Origin: Acidobacteriota bacterium
GTDB taxonomy: Bacteria > Acidobacteriota > Terriglobia > Bryobacterales > Bryobacteraceae
DNA length: 61,629 nucleotides
Direction: 5' to 3'
NCBI GenBank assembly: GCA_023436715.1
Contig: JAEZIJ010000122.1
Coordinates: 1-61,629 of the forward strand
The notes below the pieces were generated by a model. That model searched no databases and was not told where the DNA came from. It worked only from the letters and a program-made list of their open reading frames with translations. Positions 53,234-61,624 of the stretch are shown here, one piece after another. Within the stretch, counting starts at the first letter, position 1, and each line of letters begins with the position of its first letter. Both the position numbers and the translations under genes were made by a program.

Positions 53234-54709
53234 ATGGCAGTAGATATAATGGGGCCAGAAGGGGAAGCCGATCAAATGAAGACCCCGGCAACCACAGGCA
53301 AGAACAAAAAGGCGCCGGCAGAGAATCCTAATGACTTGGTCGCTCTGCTCTCGCAGAAGGTCATTGGGCAGCCGACGGCTATGAAGTACATCGTCCCCTA
53401 CGTGGAGATGTTCCAGGCGGGCCTTGCCCCGGAAGGCAGGCCGGTGGGAGTGTTTCTACTACTGGGGCCGACAGGGACGGGAAAGACGAAAACAGTCGAA
53501 GCGCTCGCGGACGTTCTGCACGGAAGCGAGAAGAATGTCCTCAAAGTCGACTGCGGCGAGTATCAGATGGAGCACGAGGTAGCCAAGCTGATCGGGGCTC
53601 CTCCGGGCTACCTCGGACATCGCGAAACGCAGCCGATGCTCAATCAGCAGAAACTGAACGCGGTAACGAGCGAGAAGTGCAGCCTCTCCATAGTCTTGTT
53701 CGACGAGATCGAGAAAGCGGCGCCGTCGATGACACGGCTTCTTCTCGGCATCCTCGACCGCGCCATTCTGCGTCTGGGCGACAACAGTTCGGTGAACTTC
53801 GAGAACAGCCTGATCTTCCTCACGAGCAACCTGGGGGCTCGCGAGATGATGAAGGAGATTCATCCCGAGTTCGGGTTCCAGGCGGGCGTAAAGCTGGAGC
53901 GGACCGATCTGTTCAACAAGCTGGAGAGCATCGCGCTTGGATCCGTTCGGAAGCGGTTCTCCCCGGAGTTCGTCAACCGCATCGACGCGGTGATCACGTA
54001 CCAGCCGCTCGATCAAGAGTCGCTGGCCACGATTCTCGACCAGCAGATCACGGAACTTCAGCGTCACGTCAACACGCGGCTGGGCGACCGGTACTTCAAT
54101 ATCGAAGTGCCGTTTGAGAGCCGCCAGTTCCTGCTCCGTAAGGGGACCAGCCCCGAATACGGCGCGCGGGAATTGAAGCGGACGATTCACCGCTTCCTGA
54201 CGCAGCCCCTTGCCACCCTCGTGGCCGCCGGCCGGATCGATCCGGGCGCGCGGGTGCGCGTGGAGGTGGGCGAGGACAAGGAGGGGCTGACCATTCGCTC
54301 GCTCGACCACGGGGCGGTTAAGGCGCCCCAGCATCCCACGGTCTTGCTGGTGGACGACAACCGCGACCTGCTGCGCTTCCTCGAAAGGCTGATGGCGCAG
54401 GCGGGGTGGCGGCTATTGACCGCCGAATCCGCTCAGCAGGCGCAAGAGATTCTCGCCAATGAGGTGCCGAACGCGGCCCTACTCGATTACCTCCTGCCCG
54501 ATGGCAACGGCGTCGAACTCGGAGTCACCCTCCAGCGGCGCGCGGCCAAGGCCCAGGTCATCATCATGACCGGCGCGCAGCTTTCGGCGGAAGAGGAAGC
54601 AGTCTGCCAGGAATACGACTTTCCGGTGCTCCGCAAGCCTTTCCTTGCGAATGACATCCTGAACCTGATTCGGGCGCGGTTGTTCCGGTCTACGGCAGCC
54701 ACGGTTTAG
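53234..54709 (+). CDS. Clp-type AAA+ ATPase fused to a response-regulator receiver
   Basis: A single AAA+ module resembles the second ATPase domain of ClpA/ClpB: Walker A LLLGPTGTGKTKTVEALAD near residue 77, PPGYLGH pore-type loop, Walker B VLFDEIEKA near 153, sensor-1 IFLTSN, arginine-finger region RFSPEFVNRID and sensor-2 YGARELKR. From about residue 365 comes a receiver domain: TVLLVDDNRDLLRFLERLM, phosphoacceptor Asp in ALLDYLLPDGNG near 417, and the conserved Lys in VLRKPF near 466. It has no N-terminal Clp substrate domain. ATG 53234 is used; 53276 is an alternative. It ends four bases into the convergent JAMM-like gene. Confidence 0.85.
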   Translation: MAVDIMGPEGEADQMKTPATTGKNKKAPAENPNDLVALLSQKVIGQPTAMKYIVPYVEMFQAGLAPEGRPVGVFLLLGPTGTGKTKTVEALADVLHGSEKNVLKVDCGEYQMEHEVAKLIGAPPGYLGHRETQPMLNQQKLNAVTSEKCSLSIVLFDEIEKAAPSMTRLLLGILDRAILRLGDNSSVNFENSLIFLTSNLGAREMMKEIHPEFGFQAGVKLERTDLFNKLESIALGSVRKRFSPEFVNRIDAVITYQPLDQESLATILDQQITELQRHVNTRLGDRYFNIEVPFESRQFLLRKGTSPEYGARELKRTIHRFLTQPLATLVAAGRIDPGARVRVEVGEDKEGLTIRSLDHGAVKAPQHPTVLLVDDNRDLLRFLERLMAQAGWRLLTAESAQQAQEILANEVPNAALLDYLLPDGNGVELGVTLQRRAAKAQVIIMTGAQLSAEEEAVCQEYDFPVLRKPFLANDILNLIRARLFRSTAATV

Positions 54710-55716
54710 GGGTGCGGCTCGGTCTCCCCGCTGTTACCGAGCCGCGGCCGCGAGGGGCCGGTCTTGCTCGTCAGATCCCAGCTCTCACTTACACTCCGCT
54801 TATCCTTCAAGACCACTTCAAGCCGCAGCGTGACCTGGCCCGAAAGCCGTCGGTAGATCACGCTCGCGTTCTTCAGTTGCTCACCGGAAAGGTTGACGGA
54901 GCGGCTTTGGCCGCCATCGTTGATGGATAGCAACGCCTTTTCGGCCGAGAGCAGCGCGGGGGCGTTCCGGTCCCAGGTGAGATGCAGATTGTCACCGTAT
55001 TCCAAAACCAGCAGCGAGAGCGCGTACGGGTCTTTCAGCACGACGCGCGCTCTCTCCGGCGCGGGCCGCACCTGCCGCGCCGCGATGAATCCCAGGAGCC
55101 CATCTACGAAGAGCAGCCCGGCCAGCAGCGGGACTTGAATCCACCAGGACACCCAGAGCGGGAGGCCCCGGCTCGGAACGTGGGGCGCAGGATCCGGAGA
55201 AGGCGGACCACTCAGGAACGAAGGTAGCGGAACGTCCGGAACGCTCTGGCCGGGGCGCGTTGGGAACTCGACGCAACTCGGCTCGGTTCTGAGATTGCCG
55301 TGCTCGCGAAAGAACAGGCCCGCCACGCTCGACCCCGTTGCCCGCGGGCGGATCACCAGCACAACGCTCAACGGGTCCGGGAAAAGCTCGGCGAACAGTG
55401 CCCGGTCCTCTGGCGTGAGTGACAGCCCGCCGCGCGTCTCGGTCCTGTAAAAGCCCACGACGTACTTCGGGCGGCCCGGAGACCGGTCCCAACCGAGGAC
55501 CACCTCCCGCAGTTTGCTCCGAGGTACCGCGACAGCGTCTTCTATGCTGACGGAGCCGTCCCCGACGGTGCCAAGGAGCACTCCGCCGGTTTCGACCCCG
55601 GCCACAGTTCGATCGGCGGCCTCCGCGGAGATCGCAACCTGAATGGAAGCCTCGGGCAATTCCCAGGTGTAGTACTGAGCGGATTCGTCCACTGAGATGT
55701 CGCGGAGCCCGTTCAT
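54706..55716 (-). CDS. Membrane protein with degenerate JAMM/MPN domain
   Basis: The N-terminal 130 residues align in pattern with JAMM peptidases: ETGGVLLG (Glu42 in the usual position), then YVVGFYRTETRGGLSLTPED. The canonical metal motif is HxH...S..D. Here the two His are Arg91 and Glu93, while Ser99 and Asp104 remain, so metalloprotease activity is unlikely. A proline-rich linker and one membrane helix (LPLWVSWWIQVPLLAGLLFV) follow, then a beta-rich domain of about 110 residues. 336 residues. Convergent with the AAA+-receiver gene, overlapping by four bases. The role is unknown. Confidence 0.65.
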   Translation of the reverse strand: MNGLRDISVDESAQYYTWELPEASIQVAISAEAADRTVAGVETGGVLLGTVGDGSVSIEDAVAVPRSKLREVVLGWDRSPGRPKYVVGFYRTETRGGLSLTPEDRALFAELFPDPLSVVLVIRPRATGSSVAGLFFREHGNLRTEPSCVEFPTRPGQSVPDVPLPSFLSGPPSPDPAPHVPSRGLPLWVSWWIQVPLLAGLLFVDGLLGFIAARQVRPAPERARVVLKDPYALSLLVLEYGDNLHLTWDRNAPALLSAEKALLSINDGGQSRSVNLSGEQLKNASVIYRRLSGQVTLRLEVVLKDKRSVSESWDLTSKTGPSRPRLGNSGETEPHP

Positions 55717-55799
55717 ATGTTCCGTCCGGTCTCAATCATCGTAGTAGCTGAACCCGCGTAAACTCAAGTCCCAAACGAAGTTACACTGGTACTTCAAGT

Positions 55800-56624
55800 A
55801 TGCCCGGTACGCTTTACCTAATCGCTACACCCATCGGGAACCTCGAAGACATCACCCTGCGGGGATTGCGAATCCTCAGAGAGGTGGGCCTGGTCGCCTG
55901 CGAGGACACCCGACAGACGCAAAAGCTGCTCAGCCATTACGGGATTCAGAAGCGAATGGTGAGTTATCACGAGCACAACGAGGCTTTCAGGGCGCCCGAG
56001 ATCGTAGCCGAACTCGAAAACGGCGGGAGTGTCGCCCTCGTTTCGGACGCCGGCACTCCGCTCGTGTCGGATCCCGGCTATCGGCTGGTGTCCAAGGCCG
56101 TTGAGCGGGGAGTGCGTGTAGAGCCGGTGCCCGGACCGTCGGCCGTGCTGGCTGCGCTCGCGGCTTCCGGCCTGCCTACGGATTCGTTTCAGTTCCGTGG
56201 GTTCCTTCCCCCCCGCTCCTCGCAACGCCGGAAATGTCTGGCTGCGCTCAAGGACGAGGCCGCGACATTGATCTTCTTCGAGGCCCCGCATCGGATTCGC
56301 GAGACGCTCCAGGATATCCACGAAGTGCTTGGGACGCGGCCCGTTGTGCTCGCTCGTGAGATCACGAAAGTTCACGAGCAGTTTCTGCGCGGCACGGCCT
56401 CGGAACTGCTCCATGCACAGCTTCCGCTCAAGGGGGAGTTCACGCTTCTTATCGGCAAGGCGCCGGCTTTCGAGCCTAAGGACGCGGAGATTCCCGCCCT
56501 CGAAGCGATCGAAGAGCGAATTCGAGCCGGCATGGACCGCATGGAGGCGATCAAAGCGGTGGCGCGCGAGCGAGGCCTCTCGAAACGCGAGGTGTATCGC
56601 CTCACGCTGGAGGAAGAGCGTTGA
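55800..56624 (+). CDS. rsmI: 16S rRNA (cytidine-1402-2'-O)-methyltransferase RsmI
   Basis: RsmI methylates the ribose of C1402 in the decoding centre using SAM. The tetrapyrrole-methylase-type fold is clear: TLYLIATPIGNLEDITLRGL at the N-terminus, EDTRQTQKLLSHYGI, the SAM-binding LVSDAGTPLVSDPGYRLV, and PGPSAVLAALAASGLPTDSF. 274 residues. The last 23 bases overlap the convergent histidine kinase gene. Confidence 0.93.
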   Translation: MPGTLYLIATPIGNLEDITLRGLRILREVGLVACEDTRQTQKLLSHYGIQKRMVSYHEHNEAFRAPEIVAELENGGSVALVSDAGTPLVSDPGYRLVSKAVERGVRVEPVPGPSAVLAALAASGLPTDSFQFRGFLPPRSSQRRKCLAALKDEAATLIFFEAPHRIRETLQDIHEVLGTRPVVLAREITKVHEQFLRGTASELLHAQLPLKGEFTLLIGKAPAFEPKDAEIPALEAIEERIRAGMDRMEAIKAVARERGLSKREVYRLTLEEER

Positions 56625-58584
56625 GTGCGCAGCCGGACGCCGGCTGCCGCACGGCATCCTCAACCGTCTTGACCAGTTCCCTCGGCCGGACTGGCTTCGA
56701 AACGTAGCCGTCCATTCCGGCGGCGATGCAGCGTTCCCGGTCGCCCTTCATCGCGTGCGCCGTCATGGCAAGAACGGGGACGTGGCCGCCGGTGACACGT
56801 TCGCGCTCGCGGATCGCGCGCGTGGCTTCCAGGCCGTCCATATCGGGCATCTGGACATCCATCAGGATGACATCGAATGCCTGCCCCGCCGCTTTCTCCA
56901 GAGCGTCACGGCCTGTTGCGGCCACCACAACCCGATGCCCTTGCTTCTGAAGGATGCGCAGCGCCACCTTCTGGTTCACCACATTATCCTCGGCCATAAG
57001 AATCGAGAGAGGACGAGATGCCGAGAGGGGCTGCGGTATCCGGATCTGACGCGGCTCCGGAGCTGGTGCGGAATCGATGCGTGCCACGGGCATCGGCAGA
57101 GTGAAATGGAACGTGCTGCCGTGGCCTGGCTCGCTCTCAGCCAGAAGCCGGCCGCCCATCAACTCCACAAGACGCGCGGAAATCGCCAGACCCAGGCCCG
57201 TTCCGCCATACTTGCGCGTTGTGGAGCCATCGGCCTGACGGAATGAATCGAAGACAGTATTGATCTTCTCGAGCGGGATTCCGATTCCCGTATCTTTGAC
57301 CGCGAAGCGTAGCGCCACCTCGCTCGCTGTGCGCTTCTCGACGCTGATGCGCGCTTCCACGGCGCCTTGATCGGTGAACTTCACCGCGTTGCCCAGCAGA
57401 TTCAGCAGGACCTGACGCAGGCGCAGCGGGTCGCCCAGCAGCTTTTCAGGGACGGCGCCTTCGTGACTGCACGTCAACTCCAGTCCCTTCTGCTGGGCCG
57501 CGACTGCCAGTGTCCTGACCGCTTCGTCCAGGATGTCCGCCGGACATACGGGAACCGGCGCCAGGTCGAGCCGCCCGGCCTCGATTTTCGAGAAATCGAG
57601 GATATCGTTCAGCAACATCATCAGGGATTCGGCTGAACTCTGAGCGGTTTCGAGGTGCTCGCGCTGCTCCGCGGAGAGTTCGGTTGCGAGCACGAGCGCC
57701 TGCATCCCGATCACGCCGTTCATCGGCGTGCGAATCTCGTGGCTCATGTTGGCGAGAAACTCCGACTTGAGGCGCGAGGCTTCCTGCGTGCGCGCGAGCA
57801 ACTGCTGAATCTCGGCGGTCTTTCGGCGAATGGAGTGTTTCAGGGTGATGATCCACACCGGAGCGGCCACTCCGGCCAGGAAAAGCACAACGCCGCCGAA
57901 TGCGATTTGACCGGTCGAGAGAATTGGCGGGGGGTGAAGATTGGCCAAGTCAGCGCTGGTGCGCATGTGGATCTGGCATTCGTCTTTCGAGATTGGAATC
58001 GAGACTCCCGTCACCTCCACCTCCGCTCCCGGTGGGGCGATGTGGGGAAGAATAGAGGCCATGTCCGGTTTGCGGCGCATGTACGCACGGACGGCGCCGG
58101 TTCCAGTGTCCACCAGAATGGCGTCCCTACCTTCGCCGACGCTCATCTGCACCACCTGTCCCCTGAAGCGAACCAGCATGCCGGAACACTTCGCGGTCCG
58201 GGCTTCTTCCGGTGTAACAGGCCGCGGCGCGACTGAGCGGCCCGGGCCAAGCCGCGTCACGGATTCGGCGACGATCGCGGGCTTGATGCCGTTGAACCAG
58301 TGCAGCCGCCCGCGAACCTCCACCCGGTCGCCGGACCGCAGCCCAACCACTTCTTTGCTCGCGGCCGCGATCCCGCTGGTCTCGTCCTGAAAATAGAAGT
58401 CGCCGGGAAAGGGCGTCAGGTAGCCCGGAGCCAGCGTCACTATCCCGCGCAGCACGAAGAGCGAACGCGAATCGCCCTGGGCCAGGCGGCATTTCGCTTC
58501 TTTGACGGACACCAATCCGTTCTCGCCGGTTGAAACGCGCGGCGCCGCTCCGAAATAAATCGCTAATGCGACTACAAGGATCAC
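56602..58584 (-). CDS. Hybrid sensor histidine kinase with OB-like sensor domain
   Basis: An N-terminal hydrophobic segment precedes about 210 residues of paired beta-rich modules (RSLFVLRGIVTLAPGYLTPF, then GLRSGDRVEVRGRLHWFNG) resembling OB folds, a form of sensor seen in acidobacterial kinases. A second helix (IAFGGVVLFLAGVAAPVWII) leads to a coiled coil, the phospho-His in FLANMSHEIRTPMNGVIGM near residue 281, an HATPase domain with GTGLGLAISARLVELMGG, and a C-terminal receiver with Asp in DVILMDVQMPDMDG near 574. No HPt domain. GTG 58584 is the start offered by the frame; an upstream stop limits alternatives. Confidence 0.88.
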   Translation of the reverse strand: MILVVALAIYFGAAPRVSTGENGLVSVKEAKCRLAQGDSRSLFVLRGIVTLAPGYLTPFPGDFYFQDETSGIAAASKEVVGLRSGDRVEVRGRLHWFNGIKPAIVAESVTRLGPGRSVAPRPVTPEEARTAKCSGMLVRFRGQVVQMSVGEGRDAILVDTGTGAVRAYMRRKPDMASILPHIAPPGAEVEVTGVSIPISKDECQIHMRTSADLANLHPPPILSTGQIAFGGVVLFLAGVAAPVWIITLKHSIRRKTAEIQQLLARTQEASRLKSEFLANMSHEIRTPMNGVIGMQALVLATELSAEQREHLETAQSSAESLMMLLNDILDFSKIEAGRLDLAPVPVCPADILDEAVRTLAVAAQQKGLELTCSHEGAVPEKLLGDPLRLRQVLLNLLGNAVKFTDQGAVEARISVEKRTASEVALRFAVKDTGIGIPLEKINTVFDSFRQADGSTTRKYGGTGLGLAISARLVELMGGRLLAESEPGHGSTFHFTLPMPVARIDSAPAPEPRQIRIPQPLSASRPLSILMAEDNVVNQKVALRILQKQGHRVVVAATGRDALEKAAGQAFDVILMDVQMPDMDGLEATRAIRERERVTGGHVPVLAMTAHAMKGDRERCIAAGMDGYVSKPVRPRELVKTVEDAVRQPASGCALNALPPA

Positions 58585-58668
58585 TATCAGTGTTATCGGC
58601 CGAAACCACCTGAATCTTCACTGGGTCCGCCGCGCCCGTGGTAGCCTGTCCAGTTGAGGAGAACTACT

Positions 58669-59439
58669 TTGAAACGCATCTTCCTTTCGCTTCTGCCTTT
58701 TGCGATCGCCTGCGCGCAGGTACCCGCGCCCAACGAGGCGGGAGTGGCCATGGGCCACCTTCACCTGAGAGTTCGCGACGTTGAGGCCCAGAGGAAGCTC
58801 TGGGTCAACGTGCTCGGCGGGACGCCCTCGAAGCTGGGGCGTATGGACATGGTTACGCTGCCGGGGGTCGTGGTCCTCTGGGAGAAGGGAGAGCCGGGCG
58901 GCGGCACCGAAGGGTCCGCGGTCGGCCACCTTGGTTTCAAAGTGCGCAACCTGAACGACGCCCTCGCCAAAGTGAAGGCGAACGGCATAACAATCGACAC
59001 CCTGCAGCCGCCGTCGGCGTTCCTGAAGACGGCGGACGATGTGCGCGTCGAACTGATCGAAGACACGGCCCTGCCCACCGCGGTCGCGCATCATCATGTG
59101 CACTTCTTCACTTCGTCGCCCAAGGACATTCAGGCATGGTATGCGAAAACCTTTGGCGCCAAGCCGGGGAAGCGCGCCACTTTCGACGCGGCTGACGTGC
59201 CGGGAGCGAACCTGACGTTTTCGCCGGCTGAATCGCCCACGGTGGGGACGAAAGGGCGGTCGCTCGACCACATCGGGTTTGAGGTGAAAAACCTGGAGGC
59301 GTATACGAAGAAGCTGGAGGCGCAGGGCGTGAAGTTCGACATTCCGTACAGGAAGGTGCCCTCGCTGAATCTCGCGATCGCGTTCTTCACCGACCCGTGG
59401 GGGACGTACGTCGAGCTGACCGAAGGTCTCGCGCGGTAG
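58669..59439 (+). CDS. Exported VOC-superfamily (glyoxalase-fold) protein
   Basis: TTG 58669, preceded by GAGGAGAACTAC, gives a signal peptide (RIFLSLLPFAIACAQ). Two vicinal-oxygen-chelate modules follow, with MGHLHLRVRDVEAQRKLWVN opening the first and HHHVHFFTSSPKDIQAWYAK the second; the end DPWGTYVELTEGL is the usual metal-ligand Glu region. 256 residues. Such proteins include dioxygenases, lyases and resistance proteins, so substrate cannot be named. Repeat hairpins follow directly after the stop. Confidence 0.78.
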   Translation: MKRIFLSLLPFAIACAQVPAPNEAGVAMGHLHLRVRDVEAQRKLWVNVLGGTPSKLGRMDMVTLPGVVVLWEKGEPGGGTEGSAVGHLGFKVRNLNDALAKVKANGITIDTLQPPSAFLKTADDVRVELIEDTALPTAVAHHHVHFFTSSPKDIQAWYAKTFGAKPGKRATFDAADVPGANLTFSPAESPTVGTKGRSLDHIGFEVKNLEAYTKKLEAQGVKFDIPYRKVPSLNLAIAFFTDPWGTYVELTEGLAR

Positions 59440-59479
59440 GTATCAGGGCATGGCTTCAGCCATGCCCGTGCCCTGATAC
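59440..59479. repeat. Hairpin element after the VOC gene (GTATCAGGGCA arms)
   Basis: GTATCAGGGCA (59440-59450) and TGCCCTGATAC (59469-59479) are perfect inverted arms around an inner TGGCTTCAGCCA hairpin. The first base follows the VOC stop codon. The CCGTGCCCTGATAC core recurs at 45295 and 61600. Confidence 0.7.
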
Positions 59480-59493
59480 GATTCGAGACTCCA

Positions 59494-59517
59494 GGCACAG
59501 GCGCGGAGGCCTGTGCC
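59494..59517. repeat. Hairpin element before the hrcA stop
   Basis: GGCACAGGC and GCCTGTGCC form a perfect 9-bp stem. Together with the preceding element it fills the gap between the convergent VOC and hrcA genes and may act as a terminator for both. The core resembles the element within the HDOD gene. Confidence 0.6.
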
Positions 59518-59520
59518 ACC

Positions 59521-60558
59521 TTACCCAACCGCTTTTTGGAAGGCGCTGCCCACCTGCCAGACGGCGCACATCACGCGCTCGTAATTCATGCGGATGGGCC
59601 CGAGCACCGCGATCTTCGCTGAAAGGCCACCCGGCAGCACGACCGTAAGCCCGATGAGAGACAGCGCGCTCATCGCCGGGTGGGCTTCTCCCAACCCTAC
59701 CTGAACGCCGAGCTCGCCCGCCGGACGCTCGAGAAATCGATCAAGCAGTTGCAGCATCCGCTTCTTCTCTTCGAGCGCACTGAAAAGGTCGCGCATCTTC
59801 TCGCGGGTGAGACGGAGATCGAGCCCCACCAGGTTGGACGCGCCCTCCATGTGAATCTCGGGTGTCCACGCGACATCCAGCAGTCCCTTGCCGTAGAGCA
59901 CGCTCAGTTGCTGCAGGATCGCGTCGTACGCGGCGCTTTCCTCTTCGAGCCGCCGCCGGAGTTCCTGGCGCGCTTCGGAAAGCGACCAGCCGCCGAAGTT
60001 CTCGTTGAGGTAATTGCGAATGGAATTCAACTCGTCCTGCGAGAGGTCGTCCGTGAGCGTGACCACGCGGTCGCGGACCATGCGGTCCTTCGTCACGATA
60101 ATCATCAGGACGCGCCGGTCCGCCAGTTTGACCAGTTCTACCTGGTCCAGCGTCTGGCTGGCGGTCGGGATAGCAGCCGCAATACCGAAGTTGCGGGTGA
60201 TCTGAGTCAGAACATGAGAGGAGCGCTCGACGAAGCCGGCGAGGGATTCCGCTTCGCTCAGGTCCGCCCGCAGCCTTTCCTCTTCGATCACCGGCCGCAG
60301 GCCCGCCGTAAGCTGCTGCACATACTCGCGGATGGCCTTTTCGGTTGGGACCCGGCCGGCTGAAGTGTGCGGCTGGGCCAGGTAGCCCTCTTCAGACAAA
60401 TCCGCCATGACATTGCGGATCGACGCGGGGCTCAGCGAATCCTTGCGGCGCTTCGAGATGGTTCGAGACGCAACTGGCTCGCCCGTGGCGATGAATGCCT
60501 CCACAATAGCGTGGAGGACTTCACGCTCCCGGGGAGCCAACGCTTGTCTACCGACCAT
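59521..60558 (-). CDS. hrcA: Heat-inducible transcription repressor HrcA
   Basis: HrcA represses chaperone operons through the CIRCE operator. The winged helix is at the N-terminus: EREVLHAIVEAFIATGEPVA, SRTISKRRKDSLSPASIRNV, and DLSEEGYLAQPHTSAGRVPT. The rest matches the GAF-like and insertion domains, ending SLIGLTVVLPGGLSAKIAVL with GPIRMNYERV. 345 residues. Neither grpE, dnaK nor dnaJ is adjacent, and I see no CIRCE element (TTAGCACTC-N9-GAGTGCTAA) upstream. Confidence 0.92.
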   Translation of the reverse strand: MVGRQALAPREREVLHAIVEAFIATGEPVASRTISKRRKDSLSPASIRNVMADLSEEGYLAQPHTSAGRVPTEKAIREYVQQLTAGLRPVIEEERLRADLSEAESLAGFVERSSHVLTQITRNFGIAAAIPTASQTLDQVELVKLADRRVLMIIVTKDRMVRDRVVTLTDDLSQDELNSIRNYLNENFGGWSLSEARQELRRRLEEESAAYDAILQQLSVLYGKGLLDVAWTPEIHMEGASNLVGLDLRLTREKMRDLFSALEEKKRMLQLLDRFLERPAGELGVQVGLGEAHPAMSALSLIGLTVVLPGGLSAKIAVLGPIRMNYERVMCAVWQVGSAFQKAVG

Positions 60559-60626
60559 TTTCTTTGCCTGAGACTCCTATTCCCTATTCTAAGCAACGCG
60601 TTTACCGCCAGCAAGATAGAGCGGGC

Positions 60627-61526
60627 TTAATGCGCCGCCGCCGCTTCGGCCAGCAGTCCTGCCACGAAGGCGCGGCTGGCCTCGACCATCTCCCAAGCGC
60701 CGGGCCAGAAGCACAGGTCGATGCACCACCACTCGATTCCGGGCACTGCGAGCAGCTTCGGAGCGAGCGCCTTCAAGTCGACAAAGCCCTCGCCGAACGG
60801 CCGGTGGGTGCTGGTTTCATCGCCGTGCAGGGTGCCGTCGGAATCGATCAGGTGGATGTGGCCGATTCGGCCCTCGAGCATCCGAAGGAACTCGGCGACT
60901 CCGCCGGTCAGCGTCTCTTTGGCTCCGTGCTGCCGCGCTCCCACCACCCCGCACATGTAGGCGTGGGAGGTGTCGAACATGATGTTGAAGTTCCGATGTC
61001 CCACCGCGTCGTGCATGGCGACAACTTCAGACGGCTTGTTGAAGGCGAAGCCGGGCTCGAACTCCCAAACCAGCCGTAGTCCGGCTTTTTCGGCGATTCC
61101 CGCGGCTTCGCGCCAGACATCGGCAGTGCGGGCGAAGGCCGCCTGGTAATCGGCATCCGGAATCGAGTCGGGGCCGGAGATCGTGTCTACGCGGATCGCC
61201 GGGCTGCCGATATCGATGCACATTTCCACATTGCGGCGGAAGAAATCGAGATACCGGGAGGCACTGCCTGCGACGGCCGGGCTGATGCCCCCGAAATCCG
61301 CCGCGTAGCCCGAGACCCCGAGTCCGTTGTCGCGCAGGAGGTTAACGATTTCCTGTCGCGAAGCGCGGGTAGGATAGCGATCGAGCGTGACGTGGGGTGG
61401 GAAACCGCAAACCTCCACTCCGTCGTAGCCGGCCTCGGCCAGCCTCTTTACGCTGCGGTCGAACGGCACCGGGTCGTTTGTATAAGGGCCGAACGCGAAG
61501 GCCCAGCTTCCCAACGAAATTTTCAT
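60627..61526 (-). CDS. Sugar-phosphate isomerase/epimerase-like TIM-barrel protein
   Basis: The 299-residue AP-endonuclease-2-type barrel has no signal peptide, unlike the two other barrels in this window. Motifs are AEAGYDGVEVCGF, RLVWEFEPGFAFN (metal-ligand Glu), NIMFDTSHAYM (Asp and His) and IGHIHLIDSDGTLHGDETST followed by HRPFGEGFVD. It resembles xylose-isomerase-like and IolE/IolI-like enzymes. The start MKISLGSWAFAFG fits the first strand, with AAGGAGGAT upstream. Substrate unknown. Confidence 0.8.
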   Translation of the reverse strand: MKISLGSWAFAFGPYTNDPVPFDRSVKRLAEAGYDGVEVCGFPPHVTLDRYPTRASRQEIVNLLRDNGLGVSGYAADFGGISPAVAGSASRYLDFFRRNVEMCIDIGSPAIRVDTISGPDSIPDADYQAAFARTADVWREAAGIAEKAGLRLVWEFEPGFAFNKPSEVVAMHDAVGHRNFNIMFDTSHAYMCGVVGARQHGAKETLTGGVAEFLRMLEGRIGHIHLIDSDGTLHGDETSTHRPFGEGFVDLKALAPKLLAVPGIEWWCIDLCFWPGAWEMVEASRAFVAGLLAEAAAAH

Positions 61527-61566
61527 AAGGCCATCCTCCTTGAGTTTCTACATCATGAACTGTACA

Positions 61567-61624
61567 GGGGCTAAAGCCCCGGCCTTCTCGTGGCGTTGCG
61601 GCACGGCTAAAGCCGTGCCCTGAT
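61567..61624. repeat. Paired hairpin elements at the window end
   Basis: GGGGCTAAAGCCCC (61567-61580) and GGCACGGCTAAAGCCGTGCC (61600-61619) are perfect palindromes around the same CTAAAG loop, followed by CTGATAC, the tail shared with the elements at 45295 and 59469. They occupy the spacer upstream of the isomerase gene. Confidence 0.75.

Noticed and set aside
60559..60626. Search for a CIRCE operator upstream of hrcA
   Set aside because: No TTAGCACTC-N9-GAGTGCTAA-like inverted repeat is visible here or elsewhere in the window.
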